Source: Pleodorina starrii (lineage: Eukaryota > Chlorophyta > Chlorophyceae > Chlamydomonadales > Volvocaceae). Taken from it: DNA of 64,000 nt. Both the position numbers and the translations under genes were made by a program. Shown piece after piece: positions 38,673-49,328 of the stretch. Each line of letters begins with the position of its first letter. Position 1 is the first letter of the stretch. The notes under the pieces were generated by a model that was not told the DNA's origin, made no database searches, and saw only the letters and a list, made by a program, of their open reading frames with translations. Location of the stretch: the NCBI GenBank assembly GCA_030267565.1, contig BRXU01000008.1, forward strand, positions 2,418,001-2,482,000, written 5' to 3'.

Positions 38673-41600
38673 TTACTTCGCCGGCTTGCTGCCAAAGCCT
38701 TTTCCGCTTTTGGCAACAGTCTTGGCGCCCTTTGCCTGCCGCCCCGCGCGCTCGCGCTGTTCCAGCTCCTGCTCCTGTTGCTGTTTCGCAGCCGCGGCCA
38801 GCTTGGCCGAGCCCGCCACACCTGGCTGCGGCTGTTGCTGCTGCTGCTGCTGTGGCTGCTGCGGCTTCGGTAGGCCTCGCGCGATCCACTGCTGCGTTGC
38901 GTACTTGATATCCACCGCATCCTCCGCCGTGTGGAGCGACCTGCGACCAACCCAACCCACAGGAATCAACGCTTTAATCATTGTAGGTACATACAAAAAA
39001 TAACGAAGCGCGAAAGAGACGACCATAAGGGCGTCGTCGCCGCCGCAGACGCGGTCGGTCAATACCGAAATCCTTGCGGCGCCGCGAAGTCTCGTTGTCG
39101 CGGCAGGCGTCCATGTTGGAAGCCCGCCCGCAGCGAGCAGAACGCGAACCATTCACTCTTCTGCCCACGATTTCGACTCCTTATGCGCGCCCCGTCCTCC
39201 CAGCCCTCCCTGCGCGTGTGGAAGTCCGAGAGCAACACAGCGATGTGCGCAACCCGGCCTCATCCACGCCCCTCCAAACTCGCCGTACGTCGGCAAAGTA
39301 CCCCATGTACCCATACAGGCCCGCACGCCACGCAGCAGCAGCAGTATCCCCCCACATACACACGGGCTCCGGCCTATACGTGGATAACCCCCCCCACACA
39401 CACACACACACCACCACCACCACCAGCATCATTGTCCGCCGCACCTGCAGTCCGCTGTGCCGTCCGCAAAGGCCGGGAAGAACAGCAGCGCCTTGCCCTT
39501 TGCGGGCCTCACCGCCAGACCCAGGTGGTCGAAGCGCGTGGCTCCCCCCACGGCCACATCGTTGAGGTACACCAGCAGGGTGGCGTGGCGCTGGAAGCCG
39601 TTGGAGGAGGCCAGGGCGGGCGGGAAGCCGTCCTCGTGGGCAAGGAAGTGCTGGCCGGTCTCGTAGCGGGCCACCTGGCGGGGCGGGGCGGGGCGGGGCG
39701 GGGAGGGTTATCCACGGGGGTATAGGCCGGAGCCCGTAAACGGTAAAAGGGAGGCCGAGGCAGGGGGCCGGGGCGGGGAATGGTGCCACCGAGGGTTTGG
39801 TGGGTGGGGCGGGTGGGGGTAGAGTACCGGTATAACAGCCATACGAGGGGGTGGGAGTGGGAGCCGCCCCGCCACAGCCCCACTCCGTCATAGACCCACT
39901 CCGCCTTAGCCTCCTCCCTTCCCCTACCACACACCCGCACACAAACTCGGGAACCCCGCACCTGCAGTGCCTCGTAGCAGTACTGGCCGCTGCGAGGCAG
40001 CTTGCCCGAGGGACCCCAGGCGGGACCCTCGTCTGCAGGGGCGGAAGCGGGGAGCGGGAGGGGGGGGGGGGTAAGAGGTCCGGACAGGGCAGGGCAGGGG
40101 TGTATGTGCCCGGAAGGGGGTGGGGTAAGGTTAAAGGGGGCCGGGTGGCAGAGAGACAACCAAGAGGAAATCGCAGCCACGGCATTGTGGGAGGGGTGGC
40201 AGGCTGCGGGCGCCGCCCTAGGCAGGTGGGGGGGTTCCGCGACAGCCCTGAGCAGTCCAGCTGGCAAAGACATCTCAAGCTGCCACTTCAGGCCACTGTC
40301 ATCAGCGCCGCTGCCGCTGCCGCCACCCGCACCGCATCGCACCGCACCCGCTCTGAGCAGCTTCTTGCCGCGGGACTGCAGCTCCGAAACCACGGTGTCC
40401 ATGACCGGCCCCGCCACGCCCGGCGTCACCATCATGCTCGTACTGGTACGACGGTTGCTCGAGGCGTTGCCGTACAGCGACGTCACGTTGGACGCGCCGA
40501 TCCGGCTGGCCTGCATGCGGCCTGTGGGGAGATCCAGGGGGGGAGGGGGTTATCCACGTATAGGCCGGGAGGTGGGGAGGGGGGAGTCAGGGAGTGATGA
40601 GCTCCTTTATATAAAAATGAGTCACTGCGGACGTTGGGGAGGGGGGAGGCCGCGGCAGTGGAGGGCGGAACGACGTGTGGAGGGTTGGACGGGCAGGCGG
40701 GCAGAGGGCTTCAGAGTTAACACGCCGCTCTACGCGGGCAGGCTCGCAGCCACACACCCTACCCGGCTGCAGCCATCCAGGCGGGCGCCCATCCCACGAA
40801 TATCGACCCAGTCCGAGCCCCTTCCCCCTCGGCCCTCGCCCAACCCGCTCAGCGTCGGTTCCTTCCTTCCTTCCTTCCCGGCGGTTGGTGGCATCCGCGC
40901 TCTCACCGACCGCCTCCCACCCACCACCCACCCGGCATCTTCTCTAATTACTACCCGCCATCCCCCGCCAACCCGCAAACTCCCGCAACCAAAACAGGCA
41001 CGGCGCCTGAAAGAGCGACGACCTGACCCCACCCACTCGTCCCCCACCCCGCCAATAAGCTGCCTGCCGCAGCCCCCATGTAGCCCCTGCCCCACTCGAT
41101 CTTTAACCTATCGAATCCTTGCCCGGCCCTTACCCACCCCAGCTGAACCCAAGAAACCCTATACCCCATCCGACCCCAGCCCCATTTCATCCTTGTCCAA
41201 CGCACCCCTCATCCCACTTGATCCTTGCCCGACCTGTGCCCTCCCAGCTGTGAACTCAGAGGAGTTGTGCCCTCATAAGGGCGTTGGTACGGCACATGGT
41301 GCCAGTTAAGGTGTCCGCGAAGGCGTGGAGGAGTGATTTTCGGGTTTTGTAGCTACATAGGGTGGTTGCTGCGAGGCTGTGGGCATTAAGGCCTTAGCGA
41401 TAGTTTTCGCGGTAGCCGGCCCTCACCCGGCCTACCCCGCCCAGCCCCACCCCGCAGTGCCCCTCCCAGCTAAAAACCCCTGGAAACCCCCAACCGCCCT
41501 TTACCCCACCGGATCCTTGCCCGAAGCAGCCCCCATCCGGACTCAGCTTTCACCCTCACACCCCCACCCTCACCCCACCCCCATCCCCACCCTCACCCCC

Positions 41601-42257
41601 ATCCCCATCCCCACCCTCACCCTCACCCTCACCCCCATCCCCACCCTCACCCCCATCCGGCTCAATTCTCACCCGACGCCTCCGCCGCCTGCACCATCCG
41701 GTCGCACTGCTCCCCCGTCAGAAACCCCTCCACCGTCACCACCGGCGGATCCAGATGCAGCACCCGCACACCCGGCCAGGACAGGTCCACAGGCATGAAG
41801 TCGCGCCGCAACAGAGAATCAAGCTCCGAAACCACCGCCGGGGGAAGGTCCGCCGGGCGCAGCCCGCCGGCCGCCGCGGCGGCGGCGCCGTCGCCTGGCA
41901 GCGGCCGCAGCGGCCGCGCGTGCGCGGGCAGGGGCACCGGCGCAGGGCTGGCCGCGGCGGCGGCGGCGGCCGTGGCCGCCCTGCGGGCGGCCCGCTCGCG
42001 CTCGCGGCGCGCGATCAGATCGCCCATTTGCTCTCCGGCTGCGAAGTTGAGAGGGGTGGATGTGCCGAAGAGGCCCTCGGGGTCCCATGCGGTGCCGAGC
42101 AAGGAGGCGGTGTCAGCGGCTTCCGACGGAGCAGCAGCAGTCTCCGGGGTGGGAAGACCACTGCTTTGTGGGGATGAGACGCGGCAGAGCGCCGTGGCGC
42201 CACGGGAGGTACGCCATGCTCGGCTGGCCGGCAGGAATGGGACGGGCCCGCCGCGAC
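38673..42257 (-). CDS. Prolyl 4-hydroxylase (2-oxoglutarate/Fe(II) dioxygenase), 5' end incomplete
   Basis: Exons in transcript order: about 42257-41673, 40521-40348, 40032-39962, 39674-39445, 38940-38673; phases agree, at least 442 residues. Markers of the family in order: VVTVEGFLTGEQCD, the NRRTSTSM element, QVARYETGQHFLAHEDG (metal HxD), HATLLVYLNDV.VGGATRFD, GKALLFFPAF, and SLHTAEDAVDIKYATQQWI (distal His and the 2-oxoglutarate Lys). The C-terminal tail is Gln- then Lys-rich and not part of the enzyme fold. It should hydroxylate proline in secretory proteins such as Hyp-rich cell-wall glycoproteins. The frame of the first exon is open to 42312 without a Met, and GCGCAG|GTCGC at 42258 looks like an acceptor, so a short upstream exon with the start and signal peptide is expected. 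Head-to-head with RPA2. Confidence 0.92.
39367..39389 (-). repeat. Dispersed element C, copy 1 (hydroxylase intron 4)
   Basis: GGCCTATACGTGGATAA on the + strand, the exact complement of the copy at 40548; near the 5' end of the intron between the last two exons. Confidence 0.85.
39706..39732 (+). repeat. Dispersed element C, copy 2 (hydroxylase intron 3)
   Basis: GGTTATCCAC, four extra G, TATAGGCCGGAG; close to the acceptor side of the intron before the HxD exon. Confidence 0.8.
40548..40571 (+). repeat. Dispersed element C, copy 3 (hydroxylase intron 1)
   Basis: TTATCCACGTATAGGCC within a G-rich context, just inside the acceptor end of the intron. Confidence 0.85.
40586..40614 (+). repeat. 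Dispersed element A, hydroxylase intron 1
   Basis: TCAGGGAGTGATGAGCTCC followed by TTTATATAA; next to element C copy 3. Compare 19165 and 49938. Confidence 0.75.
41558..41654 (+). repeat. C-rich minisatellite in hydroxylase intron 1
   Basis: Imperfect array of CACCC, CATCCC and CACCCTCACC; on the transcribed strand it reads as GGGTGAG-like repeats, many of which resemble splice donors, immediately inside the true donor. Confidence 0.85.
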
Positions 42258-43491
42258 CTGCGCATCCAAACGCGAGGACGTAAGCATTTGACCTAAGTTG
42301 TATAGTTAGATGCTACAAGAAGATAGTAAGAGGCCTACATTTAGCGCACTCCGTGACGGTGCGGTTCAGACACCGCATTCTGGCGAGTCCTTTCAACGAT
42401 CCAAACAATCTGGGCGAACTTTGACGACCCAGTAAAATAAACGAAGCACTAAAGCTAACAGATTGTAATAGATAATGGCAGGGTTTGTTCAAAGTTGTGC
42501 AGGCTTATCTCACGGACACGGGAAATTCGTGCAGCTCGCTTCGCTGATCACATAGCATGTTAGCCGTTTTGACAACCTCAGCATTGCACTCATCTGGTGC
42601 GTGTGCGGGTGCATACGCAGCGTCGCAGCTTGAACGCGATTAGCGCTGTACCAACCGTCGTCCTGCAAGATCCGTCATTTTATCACCGGCAGCTAGCATG
42701 GCGACCCAGATGCGTGCCGGAGGCACAGAGGCGGCACCTGTGACTTATTGCTTGGCCCCTCGCACTGCAAAAGGGGGTTCTGCCTGGACCACAAGAAGAG
42801 GATATTGGGCAAGACGTCCGGGGCTGTCCGGCGGGTACCGGGGGTACGAGCTTATACTAGCCCACTCCAGCCCTGGGGTACCGGGGGTTTCAGTCCACAA
42901 GCAATTCCAAAGACGAGGCCTGACTGCGTACGTGATGTTCAATCACTCTAGATGCCCTTCGGCGAATTGTCGCATTTGCCGAATATTTCTATCTCCCTCG
43001 AGGAAGTTCTGCACGGAGTTGGCCCCAGTCCCCCACGGAAAGACCCTCTGCCGAAACGTTCGGCTCGCGCTTGTTTGTTGCGCGGGCAGGTGTTGAAATA
43101 GGAACGTCAGTGTGCACATCGCCATGCAATTCTGCTTCGGGCCTGAGAAGCTATGTTTGGGTTTTGCCATAACCATTTTGTCCTCACGGAACATATCATC
43201 TGATTGAGTGAGTCCTCACAATTATGCTATTGGTTTCACGCTTCAGTGCATTTTTTCGGTTTGCGATCGCCGTGCTGTGCTTGGGCATTTCACGCGCCCG
43301 TACACATCCCGCCATTTACACATTTTAATGTCCCTCACCTTGCTCACCCGCATTCCTTGCTAAAGCACTAACCTCCGTCTTGCGTTTGTACTGCGACATA
43401 TAAAATCATTGTCCAGGCGGGCTACTCCGATAGAAGTCTCTGAATTTCAAATCGCGCGCCCAGATTTCAGGCTTCGCACGTTACATCAACC
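42258..43491. promoter_or_regulatory. Divergent intergenic region between hydroxylase and RPA2
   Basis: About 1.2 kb that must contain both promoters and probably the missing first exon of the hydroxylase (one candidate is ATGACGGATCTTGCAG on the - strand near 42678, unproven). No clear core promoter element recognised. Confidence 0.4.
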
Positions 43492-46400
43492 ATGGCTTAC
43501 GGTGGATATGACGCTGGGGCAAGCCAATTCGGAGGCGGTGGCTTTATGCCAAGGTGCGTATAATGGCGCGAGCGAGGCCAACGCCGGTACCAAAGCGAGC
43601 CCCAAAGATATATACTGTTGTGGAATGATTGCAGCCCAGCACCGGGTGCCGATAATCAATACGGCGGTGGCGGTGGCGGTCAAAAGGTCGGTCCGCGATT
43701 TGTGCTCAGCAAGAGCTTGCGCCGGATGTCTGCCACTCATTGCATTTAGCTCTTATTCAAGTTGGAGCGTATGCATGTTGGCGCCTCCTCATGGCTGTTG
43801 GACCCTGCCCCTACCCAACTTGCAGGGCCGTAACCAGCACAACTCGCTCCGAGCATTCACCATCCGGCATCTGCTGAAGGTGCGCGCCAGGCACGCTCCA
43901 TACTTCGCCGCTTAGGCCCCGCGCGCGCACGCATGTCATTTGGGCAGCAACGCGGGGGGGTGCCTTCACGCGGCCGGCTCCACGGGGGGTTCCGGGGCTC
44001 CACGCCGTGACCCTCTGCCGGCAGGCAACAAACGGCTCTCCAGGGGCTCCAGGGTTCAGCATTTAATTGCTCCCCATTTGCCGTGCTGTACATGGGGCCC
44101 AGCTCGTCCCGTAGGGGCATCCAGGTTGTTATATTGTGGCACGCTGGCGCGTGGGAGTCTCCGAAAGTCCTGATGGTGGGTGGTTTCGCCTGCGGTGCAG
44201 GAAACTGCCAACTCGGATGGCGAGAACTTCACGGCAGACGGGCGCGACATCTCGACGGTACGTGTGCCCGGCCGCCGGTGCCGCACCGCTCGCCTTTGAA
44301 GAGCATGTGTATATGCAAATGCGTGTGATGAAAGAGTGTGTGTGTGTGTGAGAGAGGGGGAGAATGAGAGAGGGACAGGCGCACCCAGCTGCTGCCAGCA
44401 TGTGCGCACGTCTGACGTCATCGTTTCATGGATGTGAACACCCGCCCGCCCGCCCTCGGAAGCTAATGGAACGGTTTCGGATTGACCGCCACGCAAGGAC
44501 GTAACCCAAACCCCCAACCCTCCCAATCCAAACCCCTGCTTTTTATAAACGTGTGGCTTGCTTGTGACGTTTGGCTTTCCCGCTGCAGGTGACGATTGTG
44601 GGGCGGGTGACCTCGTACCAGGAGGGCCCTACGCGCATCCTGCTGCAGGTCCACGACGGCACCGCCAGCATGGAGGTGTGCAGCTGGGTGGATGACGTGG
44701 ACTCTCAGGTACGGAAACGATCCGATGGGGCGGGGCCGGGGCCAGGCGGTCATGGGACAGCGAACAGCGGGAGCAAGGCAGCGGCACGGCATGGCCGGGC
44801 GGTGTCTCTTCATCTCTTTGGTGTGACTGATTGTACAAAAGGAAAGGGAAGGGAAGAAGCAACATGGCAGGTGCCGCCGCTTGAACGCACCGGTCGAGGC
44901 AGTTTCCGCTGGCTGGCTGGCGAGACGCCCTCCCTTCCTCGTCGCGTCGGGCGCCCGGCCCCTTGCTCGTCTTCCTCCCCCATGCCGCCTCCGTTTCTGC
45001 CTCCCCACACACACCTCACCCCACCACCACCAACGACGCCCCCCCTCATTATCCGCATCACGCAGGCTCAGAGGCGAGTCGAATGGCAGGTCGGCAAGTA
45101 CGTCCGGGTGTACGGCAACTTGAAGACCTTCGAGCAGAGACGCAGCATCACGGCATTCGCCGTCAAGCCCGTCACCGACCACAACGAGGTCGGTTGGTTG
45201 GTTGGTCGGTCGGTTGGTCGGTTTGGGATTCATCACGTGGGGGTCACCAATCACGAATTCTATCCATTCGTGTGCTGGGGCAAGTGTGTAGGTCGCATTG
45301 CATCACCGATTGCGGGAACCGCTGCTTGCAAAACCGATCCCAGCACGTTGCGAGATAGAGCGTGTGTGCATTGTAGATGTCTGCCTTCCCGCCGCGCCAC
45401 TGTTGGTGCTGTGGCGATGGTGGTGGTGGTGGCGATGGTTGTGGTGGTGGTTGTGGTGGTGATTACTTCTGTAGTGCCATTGCGCTGCGACTCCCAAACC
45501 GCCACTGACGACGTTTGCTGCTATGCTGTGTATGTGTGCTGTGTACGATGATACAATTTCCGTACCGCAGGTGACGTACCACTTCCTGCAGAGCATCATG
45601 CAGCACCTGCACCTGACCAAGGGCGCTCCGCCCACGGGACCGTCCGGCGGCGGCGCCATGCCGCCTGTGGGCGGCGCCAGGACCCCGGGAGGTGGCGGAC
45701 CCTACGGCGGCGCTCCGGCGGGAGGTGAGGCCGTGAGGGGGGGTGCGGGAAACAACCTACCGCAGCCAAGGAACCGAGGGAACCGACGTTGGCAGAGGGG
45801 CGGACATGACCAACATGGCGCAGACGTGCTGTCGATTTTGTCGTAGATTTTGTCGTTGTGGTCGTTGCTGTGGGTGGGTTTCAGACCGCTCGAAGGGTCG
45901 GATCGTTTGGCAGGGAAGGGTAGAAGCGCGCGGGCCAGCTGGCCGTGCACGGGGAGCGCGGGCAAAAGACCAGGGCAAAAGAAGGCCGCAACCAGACCGT
46001 ACAGAGTCAGGCGAGTGTTTGTGAGTGGCGATCGTGGGGTAAGGGTCGGCGCGTCGTCGGGGGAGGTAACGAGGCAGGGCTGGCCATGCGCCGCCCCACG
46101 CCGTGACGTGCAGCGTTTCGAGGGGGGAAGGGAAGGGAAAGCACAGAACATGGCGCAGAGAGGAGAACGTCTGCCGTCATTGACGCTTTGTTGAGCGCCG
46201 CAATGGTGCTGCTGCTGTCCCCCACAACTCCCTTTGCAGGTGGCTACGGCGGCATGCCGCAGGGCGGAGGAGGCTACGGCGCCCCGGCGCCCGGACCCGC
46301 GGGTGAGTTGTGACCGCCCTTGATCCATCGATTCTGCTGCTGCGAAGTGATGCTATAACCGGACACAGCGCTGATGTCTGCAACCGCTTTACCCCCTTAC

Positions 46401-47492
46401 TAGACCAGTCGGGCTGCCTGCCCGGGGCCACTTCCTTCATTCCCACGCACTTTAACCCCCATTCCCACGCACTTTTACCCCCCAAACAACCCTCCCCCGG
46501 CCCCCTTTCCCGCCCATCACACACATATGTGACCAACCTGAACATGTCCACGCCCCGCAGGTGGCGACCTGGCTTCGGATCTGAAGCACGTGTTCAATCA
46601 GCCCCACGCGCTGCAGGCCGCCAACGGCCTCACGGTGGACCAGGCGCTGGGCGAGCTGCGCGCCATGGGGCGGAACTACACCATGCAGCAGATCATTTCG
46701 GTAGGAGGGCAGGAGGGAGGGTAGGAGGTTGAGCGCAAAAGGTCGAGAGCGGAGGGAAGGAGAGCAGGAGGGAAGGCAGTGGAGAGGGATGCAGCATACT
46801 TTGCAGCACTTGGTCGCCGTCCCCTCACCGCGGCGGCCGATCCTCGCTGATCGGATCTACGAAGCTGCGCGAGACCACGCTGCCAAGTCGGGGTCAGGAG
46901 AAGACGAAGCGCAGCGAAGTAAACGGATGGGTTGCGGGTGCGGCGTGGCAGAGCGCTCTGCCGTTGTGGCCTCCGGTGCTCTTGACAGGCCGTGCACTGC
47001 GCCCGTTGTGTGGTGGTAGCGGCGGCGGCATCAGCTTTCGCGGCTCAAAACCCTCACCAACGCGCGTGTGCCACAACTGCGGTGCGAAAGCCCCGTCAGT
47101 CGTCAGCCCCGTATCAGTATTTCCTGCACCAGCCATCCTGTGGGAGAGTCTACTGTAAACATTAGGCAGTGCCCTAGCACTAACCGCTGGTGGGTCCCAT
47201 GGGACCAACCCTCCCTCAATGATGAGCGAACACGAGGGAGGGTGCTGGTCTGCAATCGGCAGGCCCGTGAGGTTCTGAGTTGACTCAGAATGCGCCAGCG
47301 CAGGACCCTAGTGGTCCCTCATTGTAACTCGCATCCTACTGTGAACAGCCGCTTTGACTTCATCTGTGTTGCATTTCGTTGATTTTTGTTTGCTGACCCG
47401 CACGGATGCAGAGCTGCGAGTTCCTTGCGGCGGAGGGGCTGCTGTACAGCACCGTCAACGACCAGACCTTCAAGTCTACCGGCTCGTCATAA
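43492..47492 (+). CDS. RPA2: Replication protein A 32-kDa subunit
   Basis: Ten exons in one frame: 43492-43553, 43635-43686, 43826-43879, 44201-44257, 44589-44708, 45066-45188, 45571-45724, 46240-46302, 46561-46700, 47412-47492, giving 301 residues. The N-terminus MAYGGYDAGASQFGGG is the Gly/Ser/Tyr-rich tail that is phosphorylated in other RPA2 proteins. SLRAFTIRHLL and STVTIVGRVTSYQ.GPT lead into the OB fold (DGTASMEVCSWVDD, YVRVYGNLKTFEQRRSITAF, VTYHFLQSIMQHL). A Gly/Pro linker then joins the C-terminal winged helix (LTVDQALGELRAMGRNYTM, CEFLAAEGLLYSTVNDQTFKST), the docking site for repair proteins. Slightly longer than the usual ~270-280 residues because of the linker. It binds single-stranded DNA with RPA1 and RPA3 in replication and repair. 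Confidence 0.97.
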
Positions 47493-47802
47493 AGCGCGCG
47501 CAGCTGCTCCTGCTGCACGCCATTGCTGGCCTCTCAACGGCGCAGACGCTGTCTCCTCCTTGGGGCCCCCAAAAACGAAGACCTTTTTTGGGGGGCAAGG
47601 AGGTGGTGATGTTCTTCTTGGTGGGGAGATGTTGTTGGGCCATGGTGTTTTGGAAACAGCCGCGTTCCATTTTGCTGCGCGGGTGGGTCAGCACCCCCCT
47701 GCCGCACCCGCACGTGGTGAATGGGGCTGCCCTGGTCACCTGCTTGGTGACCAGGTGCCCTTTTTGTGGTGATGGGTGATGGGCGCGTGGAAGGGATCAG
47801 GA

Positions 47803-47827
47803 GCAGCAGCAGCACAGCTGCTGCTGC
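47803..47827 (+). repeat. (GCA)n/(TGC)n hairpin
   Basis: GCAGCAGCAGC, loop ACA, GCTGCTGCTGC: an 11-bp perfect stem about 310 bases past the RPA2 stop, probably in its 3' UTR. Confidence 0.85.
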
Positions 47828-48698
47828 TGCCCTGAGCGGTAGCGTCACGGACACAGACCTAGCGGCAAAAACCTGGACCCCAGGCAGGGTCTTGGTGCAG
47901 GGGGCAGCAGCGCAGGGACCTACCGCGACCCTTGTCGCAGCAGCGCAGGGAGGCGCCAACGGATGAGGTGCTAGGGTTAGGGTGCGAGTTGCAGTTGGGA
48001 CATGGCCCCGCCGGTGGCGCCTGTTATCTGATCGGGCTGGACTCTTTCGCGGCGTGGCTGACAGCGCAGGATCTCGCACATGGCCCGGGGGCACGTAGGC
48101 GGAGGGGTCCCGGTCCGTAGGCGGAGGGGTCACCAGTCCTTCACGGTGGTTCGTTTGGGTACGTGTAGTAGCGCGGCTCATTCAGGCGGAGTGTCTTTGG
48201 TGTCAACCAGGCCGCGGCGAGCCGGCTCTCGGAGTGCCAGTTGCACAAGGTGGTGTTATGCGTTTCGTGATGACCGTGATTCGTGATGAGCGGTCATGTT
48301 AAGTAATTGCAGCTACTTCAGCAAGCGCGAGTGCGCCGTGGCTTGCCTGGCGGCACCCACAGCACACGATAGATGGGTTGCGGAGGATGGGCGGTTATGG
48401 GGCTCGAGCTCGGCGAAGCGGTGCACACACAGCGATGGCCAGTCCCGGGGAGACGGTACTGCGACATAATCCACACAACGCAGTCCACATGATAAGAACT
48501 AGCGAGGTCTTCCCTTGTATAGGACGCTAACAGAATGAACATCACCAGCCTTAGCATAAAGCAAGGCATTCTGCGAGCTGAAGATCCGTCGTCATGGTGT
48601 TTTCATGCACGGAGGCTGCAGTCCGTGAAACGCCATCAAGGTGATGTTGCCTTAAGCCCCAAGCCCAACCCAACCGAAATAACGCTGGTTTCGGAGAT

Positions 48699-48703
48699 GT
48701 AAC
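48699..48703 (+). terminator. TGTAA, possible RPA2 polyadenylation signal
   Basis: The first TGTAA I find after the RPA2 stop codon; it would give a 3' UTR of about 1.2 kb. Confidence 0.45.
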
Positions 48704-49328
48704 CCCTGACACCAATAGTCGCGGAAGGGCCGTTAGAATGTGTAGATTCTAGTCGTTCTGGTACAGACCTGTCAAGAGTGCTGATATCCTGTCTTCAGTT
48801 TCAAAGCGTCGAGGAGGTTCGAGACCTGCTTGCACAGGTGCGTCGAGAACTCCGGCACGCGACGCCATGATGTTATGCAAAATATTCCGCATACGTGCTA
48901 GTATTGGAGTACCTTGGCTGCTAGAAAGGCCGAAGAGGCATACCGTAATCCGTGGAGTGTCCATGCTTGCTGGTAGCTTCTGACAGTTCCGCTCTAAAGA
49001 GCAGCCGCTTTCAAATGCAATATTGGCTTATATTTTACCAACCCAACCAATGCGTCGTCGTGTGAGCAAGCCATTGCTTGCTTCTCGAGCTTCGTACATG
49101 CACCCGAGCTGCAAGACATCCCTCGGCTTGGCATCAAGCGTGCGCAGCATACCCTTGGGGACCCATAACGTCACTCGGTAGGGGCCATTCCAACACTCGA
49201 CTGTGCCGTCCGACAAAAGAACACGTTACACTCGTACCAGTCACGTGGGACCCAACCAAGCATCCCTTTCTGGTAACCGCGCCTTTGCCCCAACCGCCTT
49301 CCCCCAGGTTCCCGTTCTTCCTCCAACC

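Larger units (their letters stand above)
47493..49328. other. 3' region of RPA2 and upstream region of the next gene
   Basis: No coding exon seen. Includes a CAG/CTG hairpin, a short tandem GTAGGCGGAGGGGTC pair near 48106-48135 and a TGTAA at 48699. Confidence 0.6.

Noticed and set aside
43687..43758. Extension of RPA2 exon 2 into PRFVLSKSLRRM
   Set aside because: It ends at a stop, whereas splicing at CAAAAG|GTCGGT leads in phase to SLRAFTIRHLL, the expected RPA2 sequence.
47192..47206. GGTCCCATGGGACC as a further copy of the dispersed palindrome
   Set aside because: It is a palindrome with the same CCCATGGG core but opposite outer bases, so I did not count it with GACCC-RY-GGGTC.
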